This document shows, one piece after another, positions 33,562 to 44,654 of a DNA stretch of 64,000 nucleotides. Numbering within the stretch: position 1 is the first letter of the stretch; each line of letters opens with the position of its first letter. Source of the DNA: Nomia melanderi (taxonomy: Eukaryota; Arthropoda; Insecta; Hymenoptera; Halictidae); NCBI RefSeq assembly GCF_051020985.1, contig NC_135006.1, forward strand, positions 16,199,501 through 16,263,500, read 5' to 3'. The position numbers and the translations under genes were made by a program. The notes below the pieces were generated by a model. It had not been told where the DNA came from. It saw only the letters and a program-made list of their open reading frames with translations, and searched no databases.

Positions 33562-33775
33562 TTAACCCTTTGCACTCGGATGTTTCTTGCTAGAGATATT
33601 TAACATTTCTTTACGAGGCGAAGACGACGTTTGAGACTAATTAGAAATGACCAGTACATTGAGGAACAAAGCTGTAATTCCAATGTTTCACGTATCGAGG
33701 CGTTATACAAAGTTTAACATTAAATATCACATTCCATAGTTTTACCGTGTCAAATCAAGTGACTGTCGCCTCTCT
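33562..33775 (+). mobile_element. Family A TTAA MITE, right end missing
   Basis: Starts TTAACCCTTTGCACTCGGAT like the 7414 copy and follows it to GTCAAATCAAGTGACTGTCG, then breaks at about 33775 before the right terminus. It is the member of the duplicated pair that lost its end. Confidence 0.8.
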
Positions 33776-35221
33776 ATAACCGCTAACCGCAGTTCAGAAA
33801 TGAGTTTACTTTCGAAAGCTCGAAATCTTGTCGGGTAAGAACACGAGGCTCGCTCGACTTGGATTAATTTGGCGGTCCGTAAGTAGACTGTAGATCCAGA
33901 TCCCATCTGCGCCGGAGACACCGCGTCACAAATTCATCAGTCGGCGGTTCTCGCGAGATAACAGCCTTATTTGAGCCGTCTACCATCTCGCGTCCCGATC
34001 CCCGCTACGTGCTGGGAATATAAATAAATCCGTTGACGCGGAACGTGCCGTGTTCGCCGACGGCTAACACCGATACATCATTCGAGAATTATTCTCTCCA
34101 GGCGGATTCTGCCGATACCGCGCGTGATACGTTCCGAGTCGGGAGACTGAGACTGCGGATCCTCCATCGCGAAGATCGGGAAGAACCGGCGCGGATCCTC
34201 GAGGAACGAGGCTGCTCTATCCCTCTATCGGGAATCGATTCGTCGTCCGAATGGGAGCTTCCGGAAATCTAACATTTGTTGTCCCGGCTACGCCGCTTCC
34301 AAGGTAAACCTTTAAGCAGCCTTGAGAAGAGGAACGGATGACTTTCTTCAACAACAATGACGAATAGTAAACAGGTAGGTTTAAGGGGACTCCAGATCTC
34401 GGGGACTGATATAGATCGCCTTCTTTGTTTCTAGAGATCTAGTAAGTATGATTGAGTAGGGATTCCGCGAGGAGTCTCTTCTACTCGGAGAGTCGAAGTA
34501 GAGTAATAAAACGGGCACAATGGAGAGTTGCATGAATGAGCAAAGAGATAACGTCTGATTGATTAAGTTTATGTCGAGCTGTAAAATAGACGCGTTCGAC
34601 TGGCTCTCGCTAGCAACATCCTTCTTTTATCCTCAACTTTAAGACTAGCTTTGCGGAACGCACCGATTTCATATTGAACTTAATCTAATAAATCTGGCGT
34701 TAGATTGAGTCGCGATTTTCTCGGTTTCCCTAAATCAAAGTATTTATTCGTGCGTTCGCTTATTAATGTTACGTCGAAGTTCAACAAAGGAACGCGATGC
34801 TATTGTTTTACGAGAAAACGAGGACTTTCCTCCTCTATCCGGCGTCACGGCGCTTTCGGAAACGGGAGAAGAGGTCAAAGCGAAGGTCCGGACGAAGTAT
34901 TCAAAGTATTTTTTCCTCGGCGGAAGAAAATTCCGTCGAAGTTAATAGAAGGGCCACGGAACACTGACAGACGAGCGGAGCCAGGAAAAAATGGGTTCCC
35001 GGGGAGCGTCGCGTGTAAACACCCTTCAACGTTATCGAATTCGTCGGCGCAGTCGGGCGTCCTCTGCAGCGGGAAATCATTATTGTCGGCGTGCCTCATA
35101 CTTGGGGAATCTCGCGCGGAGAAAAGTCAAAGGAACGACGTTAAAATTATTCTCGCGCGACATGCCAGCGAATACGAGGAAATACTGTACCGACGAAATA
35201 CGATCGAATAAATTGAACGAT
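33776..35221. other. Unique non-coding sequence
   Basis: No gene is supported. A top-strand frame of 168 codons at 34705-35211 is overlapped by others and shows no motif. CAGGTAGGT at about 34372 resembles a splice donor without a definable exon. Confidence 0.5.
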
Positions 35222-35325
35222 TCAATATTTTCCGACGATGCGTACACGACATTCCTTGAAACTCACTAATAAGAGAACGTACGTGAGTTAAGAATTAAAA
35301 CTGTTCAATTTAAACGTGTAACGTG

Positions 35326-35895
35326 TTAACCCTTTGCGGACGAATGTCGGCATTTTGCTGAGATCAAACTTCCATGTTTGGAATACTCAGTTGTGAACGA
35401 ATGATTTGACTGTTCGAACAGCAAGAAATCAGTACATAGTTTCCTTATTCTCTATGAACACTCGAAATCTTGAACACTTGAAACGTTGATGATTTTAAAT
35501 CTTGAATACTTGAAACGTTGAAGATTTTAAATCTTGAATACTTGAAACGTTGAAGACTTGAAATCTTGAATACTTGAAACGTTGAAGATTTTAAATCTTG
35601 AATACTTGAAACGTTGAAGATTTTAAATCTTGAATACTTGAAACGTTGAAGACTTGAAATCTTGAATACTTGAAACGTTGAAGATTTTAAATCTTGAATA
35701 CTTGAAACGTTGAAGAGTTTAAATCTTGAATACTTGAAACGTTGAAGACTTGAAACGTTGAAGACTTGAAATCTTGAATACTTAAAACCTTGAATACTCG
35801 AAACGTTGCATTCTTCAGTGCATTCAGTGTTTAATTTAACAGAATTTCCAAAGGGTTTCGCATACTTTCAACGATCTTCGTCCGCAAAGGGTTGA
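35326..35895 (+). mobile_element. Family H TTAA MITE carrying a minisatellite
   Basis: The 570-bp element starts TTAACCCTTTGCGGACGAA and ends TTCGTCCGCAAAGGGTTGA, a 19-bp inverted repeat with one difference (TTAA to TTGA). The left 130 bp match the H fragment at 9425-9601 in reverse. About 350 bp of the interior is array 2. Confidence 0.8.
35461..35810 (+). repeat. Minisatellite array 2, inside family H
   Basis: Units CTTGAATACTTGAAACGTTGA and AGATTTTAAAT/AGACTTGAAAT alternate, mostly with period about 31 bp. It is more homogeneous than array 1 and has a TTTTAAAT variant that array 1 lacks. The family H fragment at 9.5 kb has no such array. Confidence 0.9.
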
Positions 35896-35955
35896 TACAT
35901 TACACGAAGCTCGATATTATATATAATGTTTCATAATTTTGTGTCAAATCATCGC

Positions 35956-36757
35956 AAGAATTAAATCGAAATCTGCCTCGTTCAGATTGTAATTCCATCA
36001 GCACAGCGTGCAAAGGAGCAGTCGCCCGTTTGATCTAGACACGCGGACAGATTCCGCGGCTTAACAATCAAGGAAACATCGCGCATAGCTGTAAAGCTAC
36101 TGTTACCTTACATTCCCCCAACGAAAGACACGTTAACGTTCGCGCAACGGGATACAATCGCGTTAGAGAGCGGAGAAATTACGCGAGGGTCGCGTAATTA
36201 CAGAGAAACAGTAGTCGCGTCGCGTTACAGCCGCCCGAGCGCCGTCTCGGAACGCTCTCGTAATCGGGGCTAATGAAAAATTCCGTCGAGGGACAGTCCC
36301 CCGGCGACGCGCGGTTTCACGCGTGATAGACCGCGATAAAAAAGTTTACGAGAACGGCCCGTCGCAATCACGCGCGCGATTCGCGCTTCTCCGCAATATT
36401 GGTCCGGCGGTAACATAGCCGGAATCGTTGAGCATTCTCGCGGAACACAGCTTCCCGGCCCGGCAATCGAATAAAACGATTAAAACGGAAACCCGCCGAG
36501 GGTCGTGCGAAAGTTCGGCTACGGGAGCGAACTTCGCCGGTTCGGATTGGCAACGGGAAAAATGTATCGAGATTACACTGCCTCGCGGGGAAGCTGTTCC
36601 TGCAGGAATGCGGCCAATTGTTCCGGCGCCAGGAGTCGTTCCGTGGATTAGGTGATTCGTAGCTTGCCGGTTCGGACTTTGTTCTCGTTGTTTATGGGAA
36701 TTATAGCGTCGCGTGTGTCGGTGAGGTATAAGGCGTGTCGCGTGGTGGAGGAAGACA
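35956..36757. other. Unique non-coding, GC-rich
   Basis: No gene is supported; a minus-strand frame at 36346-36798 runs into the next MITE and has no motif. Confidence 0.5.
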
Positions 36758-36967
36758 CAGTCGCCGATTTGACACAGGAAAATTATAGAGTTTGACATTT
36801 AATATTAAACTTCGTACAATGCGGCGACATGTGAAATATTAAAATAAAACAGCCTCTTCCTTTAATTTACGTGCGACTTCTCGTTAAGTGTGAAAGAATG
36901 TTGTTGGTATTTTATTAAAAGATCTTGAGTATTTCTAATGAGAAACTTCTGGAGTGCAAAGGGTTAA
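36758..36967 (-). mobile_element. Family A TTAA MITE, 5' end missing, reverse
   Basis: Internal blocks GATTTGACACAGGAAAATTAT, GACATTTAATATTAAACTTC and AATTTACGTGCGACTTCTCG lead to the terminal CTGGAGTGCAAAGGGTTAA. The other terminus is not recognisable, so the start is approximate. Confidence 0.7.
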
Positions 36968-37969
36968 ATGAGAGAGACGAGGAGTACGTTACGAATCCGA
37001 TGATACGTAGTCGCGTAGTGTTTCATATCGCCAAAATTTATTTCCCTCCTAATTATTTAGTCTCATTTCTGTTATCGCCAGCTTGGAAACGAGCGAACGG
37101 AACGTTCGCAGTGTTTCGAATGTGTAAAAATGGAAAACCGTCGTTCAGTTTCCGAATCGGCAAGAAAGAAGCGCGATCGCGCCGTTCGCCACTTTTCACG
37201 GAAACTGGGACGGTTCGTAAATAATTATTCGCCTGAAGCAATAAATTTTGATTCCGCCGTTCACGCTGAGACCATTTACAGCAATGCGCGTCGCAATAAC
37301 CCGCCCTTTCACGATCTCCAAAGAAATTTCTGCATTGAAAATATTCCGGCTCGCCGCACATCGGATTAAACCGGCGTCCTCCTCTCGAATGAATAGCAAT
37401 TCCGGTGCGCGGACTGTGGTTCGTATCTACCTGAACTTCGGAACTTTCGTTTTCTGAAAGACACCGTTAACAGACTGCCGCCGGTTGCCGCGTTCCTCTC
37501 CGCCGGCCGGCATTTATCTCCGCGCAGAAGTAACAGACGGCTTTGTCACTTTCGTCGTTGCTCCGCAACGAAGTTAGCCCCTACCCGCGCCGCGGCGCGG
37601 CCAATTTTATCGCATCCGGCGGCCGCGCTCGGCGGTCATTGAATTTAACTGTTCCGAAGTGCGGCACCGTGACTGCATAACAAACGCATCCGCCGCCCGA
37701 GCGACGAGGTTTCCGTGTCTTTTTAACCGGGCTTCCGGTTCACCGTACCGTCGTGTCCCTGGCAACCTTTGTCCGTTAACGTCGTCGACGTTCTCTCGTC
37801 GGGAGGCGTTTAATCTTTGAGGCTGTCGCCCACTCGACACGCGCACCATGTCAGACCATTCCTACACGAGCTGCAATTATCGCATTATCGACTGTCATTG
37901 CTGCTGTCTAAATTAATAATACAAACGCCAGACAATAGAGCACGTCGTGGAGAGATAGCTCACCTTTTT
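36968..37969. other. Unique non-coding sequence
   Basis: No gene is supported. GC-rich near 37480-37640. No repeats seen. Confidence 0.5.
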
Positions 37970-38192
37970 TTAACGCTAGGTTCACGGGCATTTATTGTAC
38001 ACTTCATTCTATTATTCCTAAAAGAATTGATGCTCGTTTATTTGGATTCTGGAAACTGGAGATTTGATAGTAGGTAATCGGGGTACACGTCAGTGTGATC
38101 GCATCGATCAAAATCGGCGTGAAAATTTACAAAATAATATTTCTAGAATCCAATATGCGACAATTTGACGCGTTCCGTGAAGCTAGTGTTAA
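37970..38192 (+). mobile_element. Family J TTAA MITE, complete
   Basis: This 223-bp element starts TTAACGCTAGGTTCACGG and ends CCGTGAAGCTAGTGTTAA, an 18-bp inverted repeat with two differences, and has TTAA at both borders. The second copy is at 7645-7840. No coding capacity. Confidence 0.85.
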
Positions 38193-39353
38193 GACTATTA
38201 CATCATAGATATCATTGATACCTAACAAGAAGTATTCACGAAGACAAAAAAAATAGTTTTACCAATAGTACCAATTAGAAATAACATATCAAACTATCTC
38301 TAACGGAATAAATAAGTAAAGAAAGACAAGCCTGTAACGTGTCAAGGGATCGTTAATCAATTGTAAACGCTATAATCCTCAAACGATCTCGAACTCTTAA
38401 AACTGATTTTATCGCACAGGTTGCGTGTCTGTCTCTCGTAAGTTTCTCGCTCGTAATAACAGCTAACGCGGCATAATTTTAATCACGGGGACGAAAAAAT
38501 TCCTCAAGAAGCCCGGCCGTTTCAAGCAACAAACGCGAAACACGAGTACACGGCGCGTAACGGTCGCCGCTGCGCGGCGCAAAGTTCAAAGTTATTTGAA
38601 TCAATACCGCGATGGCGGTCCCGCGCGTGAATAATTCAGCAGCGACGCGTATTATGCGGCCAATAAAGCAGCTACGAGCGCGTCCGGGGGTGGGTGGAAC
38701 GTATTTTTCGTGCCGCGTGACCGCCTGTTTCGTGCGCGCCCGCTGGCGTCGCGATAATTTCGCGAACGAGACTTTACGGCTGATACTAGATTACCAGACG
38801 AGCCGCGTCCTGGACAGCCGGCAACCGGGAGCGAGAGAAAAAAAAAAAGGGAGAAGAGGGAAAGAGAATGCCGCCGGTGAAAATTGCCGAGGTAAATTTG
38901 AAGCGACGCGCGCGACAGGTCAAAGAGAAAGGCCGCCGAGAAAGTGGCGAGCGAAGAGTCCTCTCCTCCATTGTTCCGCGGCCCCGAGTTCCTTTCCGCG
39001 CGCGAGACGCGAGTAGCGCGGAGTCCGAATGGGCCGTCGTCTTAATAATTTCATTAGAAGCGAATTAAGCGAAGTGGATGCTCCATAACGATGCGTTTAA
39101 GCTGCCGGCTGAAAGAAACACAGCCTGCCTGACGGTCCGGCTCGGTTCTTTTCGTCTAGCTGCATAATAAAGGCGAGCGTTATCGCCATGTTGCTTTCAC
39201 TTTACGATTTGGCTCACTCGCTCTTGTCTGGGCAGCTCTGAAAGCGAATCCAACGAGCCAGCGTCTTCCGTTTATCGGATTAACCATCCGATTGCAGATA
39301 AAACGGAGCAAGTTGCGAATTAAATACAACTACAACTGAGTTGGATGGTCGTG
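38193..39353. other. Unique non-coding sequence
   Basis: No gene is supported. A poly-A run lies at 38838-38848 within a purine-rich patch. Overlapping frames at 38612-39068 are not called. Confidence 0.5.
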
Positions 39354-39733
39354 TAAGCTTTTTGTTGGACGCGGAACAGGACATTTAGGGTATCGTTAAC
39401 TATCTTTTAATAATACTTCGCACGAATCCCAATTTCTGATGGTCTGCGGTTGATTAGCTCCAAGAGTGAAGTCCGATGTTCCTTAAGATTAAGCGATCGA
39501 TCTTCGAATCAAATCAAATTCGACGCATTACGCTCGTCGGTAGAATTAGCGCAAAATGCAACAAAATTGTCCATTCTACTCCAAGTGGAAATTTTATTTG
39601 AAGATAATACAATGATAACAGCGAAATGGTTGTTTGCTTTGATCCGTGGGTAACGAGCAACATCGATTGTTGTTAAATTAGTATAGAAATCTTCATCGCG
39701 GGTCTCATTCGTCATTGTACGGCAAGGGGTTAA
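39354..39733 (+). mobile_element. Composite L+G TTAA element, internally deleted
   Basis: Matches the 50017-50474 composite: GGAACAGGACATTYRGGGTATC, AGCTYCAAGAGTGAAGTCCG and GCGATCGATCTTCRAATC of the L part, then TTTGATCCGTGGGTAACGAG and TGTACGGCAAGGGGTTAA of the G part. About 90 bp around the internal TTAA junction is missing relative to the 50 kb copy, and the left terminus is lost. Confidence 0.75.
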
Positions 39734-42404
39734 TAAAGTAGACGCCGCATCAAAGCGACGCGGATCCTCGGAAGAGTCGATCCAAACGAGAAATCAACGC
39801 TGCGCGATGGGAACTTTAAGCCGGATTAGAACGGCCGCATCGCCCGACGATCCTGTACAGGACATCCGGAACCTGTCGTCCACGGCTGGCTAGAAAATAC
39901 TCGGAAAAACGACGAGCGGAAGGAGAGGAAGACAAAAGGACGAGTCGTTTATCGGCAAGCCGGCCGATAACAGAATGTCGGATTAAACGGAGGAATTCGC
40001 GCGGCGGGCGAGCGAGCGAGCGAGCCGGCAGGTTTATCGGTATCCGGATTATAAATGCAAACTGTATTCGTAATTGGTCACCGTAAACCGAGCTACCGAT
40101 GTAAACCGTCGCAATTTTTCTACCGGGCCGCTGCGATCCATCCCCGGGCCGAGATCGACGCTTTTCCGCGCGCTGAAACGCGGATCGATTGCGATCCCGC
40201 GCGAATTGGAAATAACTCTGGCCGCGGTGTTAATTCAATGGCCACGAGGCGCGGCTTATCGCGACGCGTGGGACGCGAGTCGCAAACGAGCGAGATGTTG
40301 GAAAAAAAAAACAGAAAAAAATGGGGAAACAAGGGAAAAAACGCGAGTAATGCAAACCGTGTATCGTTTACGGTAACCGTGAAAAACATTCCGTGGAACA
40401 ATACCGTAAAACAGGAGCCGCGCGTTATTTCCGCGCGTTTACAAGCGTGTCGATGGAACTGTGTTTTTTTTCGGGAACGGTGCAACGGTGACGATGGCCG
40501 CGCGAGTCGCGTGATGTTTGTTCGCGCGTCGACAACGGACACGTAAAGCGTTGGCGACGCTGTATCGGAGAATTTCATGGAAATTCGGAGACCTCGAGCT
40601 GCAGATAGAGAGAGACTTATTCCTTTATTCTTCTTTCACGAATATTAAGAAGACGACAGATGCTTCTCTAAGAAATTATTCGAGAACTCGATCCAGCGAT
40701 ACACAGACTGAATCGTAGGCCAATCTAAATCTCAATGGACGCTCTCTCAGAGCTTGTAGAAGAATTTTAAAAAGGCAATTTGACTGCTCGGTGTGGGTAT
40801 AGTGTTAGAAGAGAGTTTTTCGAGTCATCCGCTTCGCTCTCCGTGCTGTGGTTCACGTCTGGCGCCAGGGAGATAGTCGCCAACGATACGAACCGCTAAT
40901 TCTAGCTTCACGCTGTCTGCTTGCTCTTCTTTTTCCTCGGTTACCACTACGCGGAGCCTGTTCTCGCGACGATTTTTGTCGTTTCTTTTAGACGATTCTC
41001 CTTTTCTAGTTGAATCTTGTCGCGATAGTTTGAACGAACGAGTATTGGCAGAGAGGATGTTTGAAATAGAGAACAACTGGTTTGGGTACGGTAGTACGAT
41101 AAGTGAGTCTGCTCTTTAAAAGTAATAATATTAATATAATATATATAATATTAATATGAACCTAAATAATTTTCGCTGCTATTCTGCCTCCTGACATCGT
41201 ACTTTTTAGTGTAATATTTATATATTCTATAATAGATCTATAATAGATCTGAAATATACTTCTCTGCTCAAACACGCCGCAAATCTTCGGCGAGCCCAGC
41301 GATCGATAGCAGAGTCATAAATTACGAATACACGTCTGCAAATCGGAGATCCCCCCGATTCTTCATTTCCCTGTCCTCGCCAAGCGTTCAACATTACAGT
41401 GGCTCGCCTTCGAACCGGTCGTTCCCTGCACCCGTCTCGCCTAACGATCGCGAAATCGCTGGTTCACGCTGGCGAATCGTTTTATCGTCCGGTTTTAATT
41501 ACACGGAACAGGATTTACGACGCCGCGTCGCCTGCAGAGCCACGCGAAGCCCTATCGCAACGTTATAATACTACGCTCCGGAGGAAATAAGCGTCGCGGC
41601 CGAAAAATTCGGCAATTCGACGGACCGGCCGGCTTTATCTCGCTGGATTTTCAATAAATTCACGGTTAATCCGCGCGGGTGGAGTTAACGTTGCCATTGC
41701 CAACGGCCGATCTGACGAATAATTTAATGACTGTTCGTTCGATCGAATAAAGGGAGATTTTCCCGAGCTCATCGGCGCTCCCTAGAATTTCATTTAATCA
41801 AATTCACCGGGCGCAATCCCATTACAAACTCGCCCGCATCCGGTCGTGTTCATCGGTGTGCACGATCTCGCGGCGTTCGCGAATCAGTCACCGAATATCT
41901 TCCGTGAAGCTTGGAACCGCGGCACCGTACATCCCGAAAGAGAAGCACTGCTCTATCGTTCGCCTGCTGTTATATCCACCTGGTTATTGTTCGAGCGCCG
42001 CGCGTCCTGTCCGCAGCTTCGAAGCGGGCAATAACCCTCTGAATATTCAATTAACAGCGATTAACCGGCGAGAAGACCGGCCCCCGGTTCCGGCCGGCAG
42101 CGGTCAGGAATTAGTCTCGGTGAAAAGCCGCGATTAAAATCTAATTTCCCGAGCGGAGGATAGCAGTCTCCACGGACACGAGGAGTCTGCTGCTGCTGCT
42201 GCTGCTGCTGCCTCTTGCCGGACCGTGATCCGACTGATCCTCTTCCGGCAACTAGATCCTGCGCTATTGATTCCCCGCGCACACTTTCACGCGTACATCC
42301 CACGTCTAAGGAGAGCCTGCAGTATTAATCTCTTTGAACTTTACTTCTCTTTGTCCCGACGAACCGAGGATCCCCGAAATCCACTCTTGCCGATAACATT
42401 CCAC
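39734..42404. other. Unique non-coding sequence
   Basis: No gene is supported. It holds (GAGC)n at 40008-40024, A-rich runs at 40301-40320, an AT palindromic patch at 41121-41160, a doubled TATAATAGATC at about 41227-41250, and the CTG microsatellite. Confidence 0.5.
42187..42211 (+). repeat. (CTG)8 microsatellite
   Basis: Eight perfect CTG triplets. A minus-strand frame reads it as polyglutamine, but nothing else supports that frame. Confidence 0.9.
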
Positions 42405-42633
42405 TTAACACATTGAACGCCGGCCCCAAACGCGGGATTCTCGGTCTACCGCTTGACCGCCGGCCCCAAAATGATGCGGATTCCTGGATTTCCATTTCTG
42501 GATTTCACGGATATGCAATTAAAATGTATAACGTTTTGAATATTTTCTTTGGCTACTCATTAATCAGATACAAGCGAATGAAGCCGGCGTTTGGGCTAAG
42601 TGGCCGATACGTTGCCGGCGCTCAATGCGTTAA
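42405..42633 (+). mobile_element. Family D TTAA MITE, complete
   Basis: This 229-bp element starts TTAACACATTGAACGCCGGC and ends GCCGGCGCTCAATGCGTTAA, a 20-bp inverted repeat with two differences. Near the left end the motif GACCGCCGGCCCCAAA repeats an earlier GAACGCCGGCCCCAAA, so about 50 bp is internally duplicated. Related to family E at 23728. Confidence 0.85.
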
Positions 42634-42789
42634 CGTGATGTTCAAGGTAATCTGAAGGCTCGAGATTTTAGGACCTTGTAACTAGTCTCATTTCGAGATG
42701 GTAATACACTAGCTCTAGGCAGATCCGCTTAGTCTTCGCCTAATTTCTCAACAAGATTCACCCTTCGACTTTGAGAAACGACGACAGAC

Positions 42790-42831
42790 CTTGAATATTT
42801 CTAGTGAAAAAATTCTGGTTACAAAGGGTTC
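42790..42831 (-). mobile_element. Family A terminal remnant
   Basis: TTGAATATTTCTAGTGAAAA followed by TTCTGGTTACAAAGGGTT is the family A left end in reverse with the TTAA lost. Only about 40 bp is recognisable. Confidence 0.55.
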
Positions 42832-44436
42832 GCCATGGAAAAGATTACATGCAGCTCATTCCCCGAAGATTCGCCCCGAAAATGATCCTCCGCGCGAAAT
42901 CCCAGCAGGGATATTCATCCATTTCGTCCGTGACAACCGCTGCAGCTGGCCGGAACCTCGGAGATCGTCGGACCTCGGGAAAAACGTGTCCGGCAAGACC
43001 GTGGGACGAGTTTCGGGGGGGCAGGTGCCAAGACACCCATGAACAATGCGGTCCGTCTGGACTGCTCCAGCGAAAGATGGCGGGAAACGAGGCGCGAGCG
43101 GGGCCAAATAGAAATCCTTCTTGCAGCGGAGCATAATTTATCGCGGCACGGCCCACTTAGTCGTGGCCGAGAGTCATTAAGGGCGGCCGGGGTGGCGCGT
43201 CAGGAGTTACACACTTTGTCACGGTAAGTTTCTCCGCGGCGCGGCAATTCAGCGGGGGCGGCCGACCGCCACGCCGCGCCGGCTCGATTAAATTACCCGC
43301 CGGCGACCATCGCGGAGTGAAGCTGGCCCGAAGTCGCCGCTGGAGGCCAAAACTTCTGTTCGCTCGTTTGTTCTTTCCTCGGCGCCGTTTCTCCTCGAAA
43401 CGCCTGCCCGGCGAATCAGGGAGATCTTTTCAACTAGTCCGACCGCGAGCGGAACGGGACTTTAGTGTTCTTCTCCTCTCTCCCTTGGGTACGTGGATCG
43501 CAGGGTGCTATCGGCGCGCAGCTGATTTATCAGCTATCAATGAAACGCGCTGTTAACCTCTGGGAAGACGTGCTACGAAGATATCTTCGAAAATTGCCGA
43601 TGGTAATATCGTTGATAGTATTGTTTCATTGCACATGCTAGATCATTTGGAAATGTCTCTATAGAAAATGGTTGGTAAAAATTAGTGTACACATCGTAGA
43701 ATAGGCGAACAGATTGTTCGCACAAGACTCTGACGTATCTCTGGTTTCAACGTATAGAATGATTGATATCGATGGAAACGTTCGTATACATAGGTGACGC
43801 GGATAACGTAACGAAGAAATTGTGACAGTAATTAATGATTCTTTGATATGCCCACGATTCTCGTGGTGACGCGATAGTAGCAACAAGTGGTGTAGATTAA
43901 TATTTTAATTCAACCGATAGATGAACATTTGCGGGAGACTTGAAGAACGGAACGAGATCTCGTTGGAAACGATCCGAAGACATATTGTAATGCTTCTCCC
44001 TTTCCCTCGCTGTATTGGACCAGAGATTTTCTATCGATTCCATAAATTGAATCAGGGAACTTCCTTCGATTTATCAGGCCATCAAGCACTAAACGGGCCG
44101 AACGGCATTCGCGATCGTGACACAGGCTTCAACGACCGTAACATAAATTACAGCCCAGAGATAGCAGGCGCTGTGTAATTTCCAAGTGTCCCCGGGTATA
44201 ACGTGTAACTTTCCGAATGCTAGAGCGCGCGCGGGAACTTGCGCCGGCCCGTTCCGCGTTATCGGGCGGCGAATAATTTCGTCAAACTTCCCCCATTCTG
44301 TTCGACGTTAAGCGATACTCGATCTCAGACGAATGGCCCGGCCAGCTCGGTTTCACGTCCACGACGAAAATAGACTGAAACGGATTTCGCCTCCAGCCTT
44401 TCATGCGATTAGATTCTGAAATATATCTTCACCCCC
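42832..44436. other. Unique non-coding sequence
   Basis: No gene is supported. GC-rich to about 43550 with frames open on both strands, then AT-rich. A 14-bp perfect palindrome CGAAGATATCTTCG lies at 43576-43589. CGGTAAGT at about 43221 resembles a donor without a definable exon. Confidence 0.5.
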
Positions 44437-44654
44437 TTAACCCCTTGCCTTACGATTTAATTCTCAACTACGATCGATACAGCTACTTTACCATTGATAA
44501 TGTATTAAGAAAAAGAACGGATTTAGAAGCGTATTCTATATCAAGAATAATATTAAATTCCGATTCAAAGGGATCGAGTAATATTCAAGCTACTTCGATT
44601 CTGTTTCAAATCTACGCTACGTGCCTGGCACGTTATTGTAAGGCAAGTGGTTAA
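44437..44654 (+). mobile_element. G-related TTAA MITE, complete
   Basis: This 218-bp element starts TTAACCCCTTGCCTTACGAT and ends ATTGTAAGGCAAGTGGTTAA, a 20-bp inverted repeat with two differences, and has TTAA at both borders. The ends match those of family G (GTACGGCAAGGGGTTAA), but the interior does not align obviously, so it is a sister group sharing termini. Confidence 0.8.

Larger units (their letters stand above)
35222..35955 (+). mobile_element. Degraded family A copy interrupted by family H
   Basis: Left of the insertion, GACATTCCTTGAAACTCACTAATAAG and ACGTGAGTTAAGAATTAAAACTGTT follow the middle of family A. Right of it, TACATTACACGAAGCTCGATATTA and AATTTTGTGTCAAATCA continue the order. 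Neither family A terminus survives. The break point is the TTAA/TTGA pair that bounds family H. Confidence 0.6.

Noticed and set aside
35461..35810. Array of near-regular repeats as a CRISPR-like array
   Set aside because: Units are contiguous without unique spacers and lie inside a eukaryotic MITE; it is a minisatellite.
42181..42303. Polyglutamine protein from the CTG repeat (minus strand)
   Set aside because: Short frame with no conserved flanks; a microsatellite explains it.
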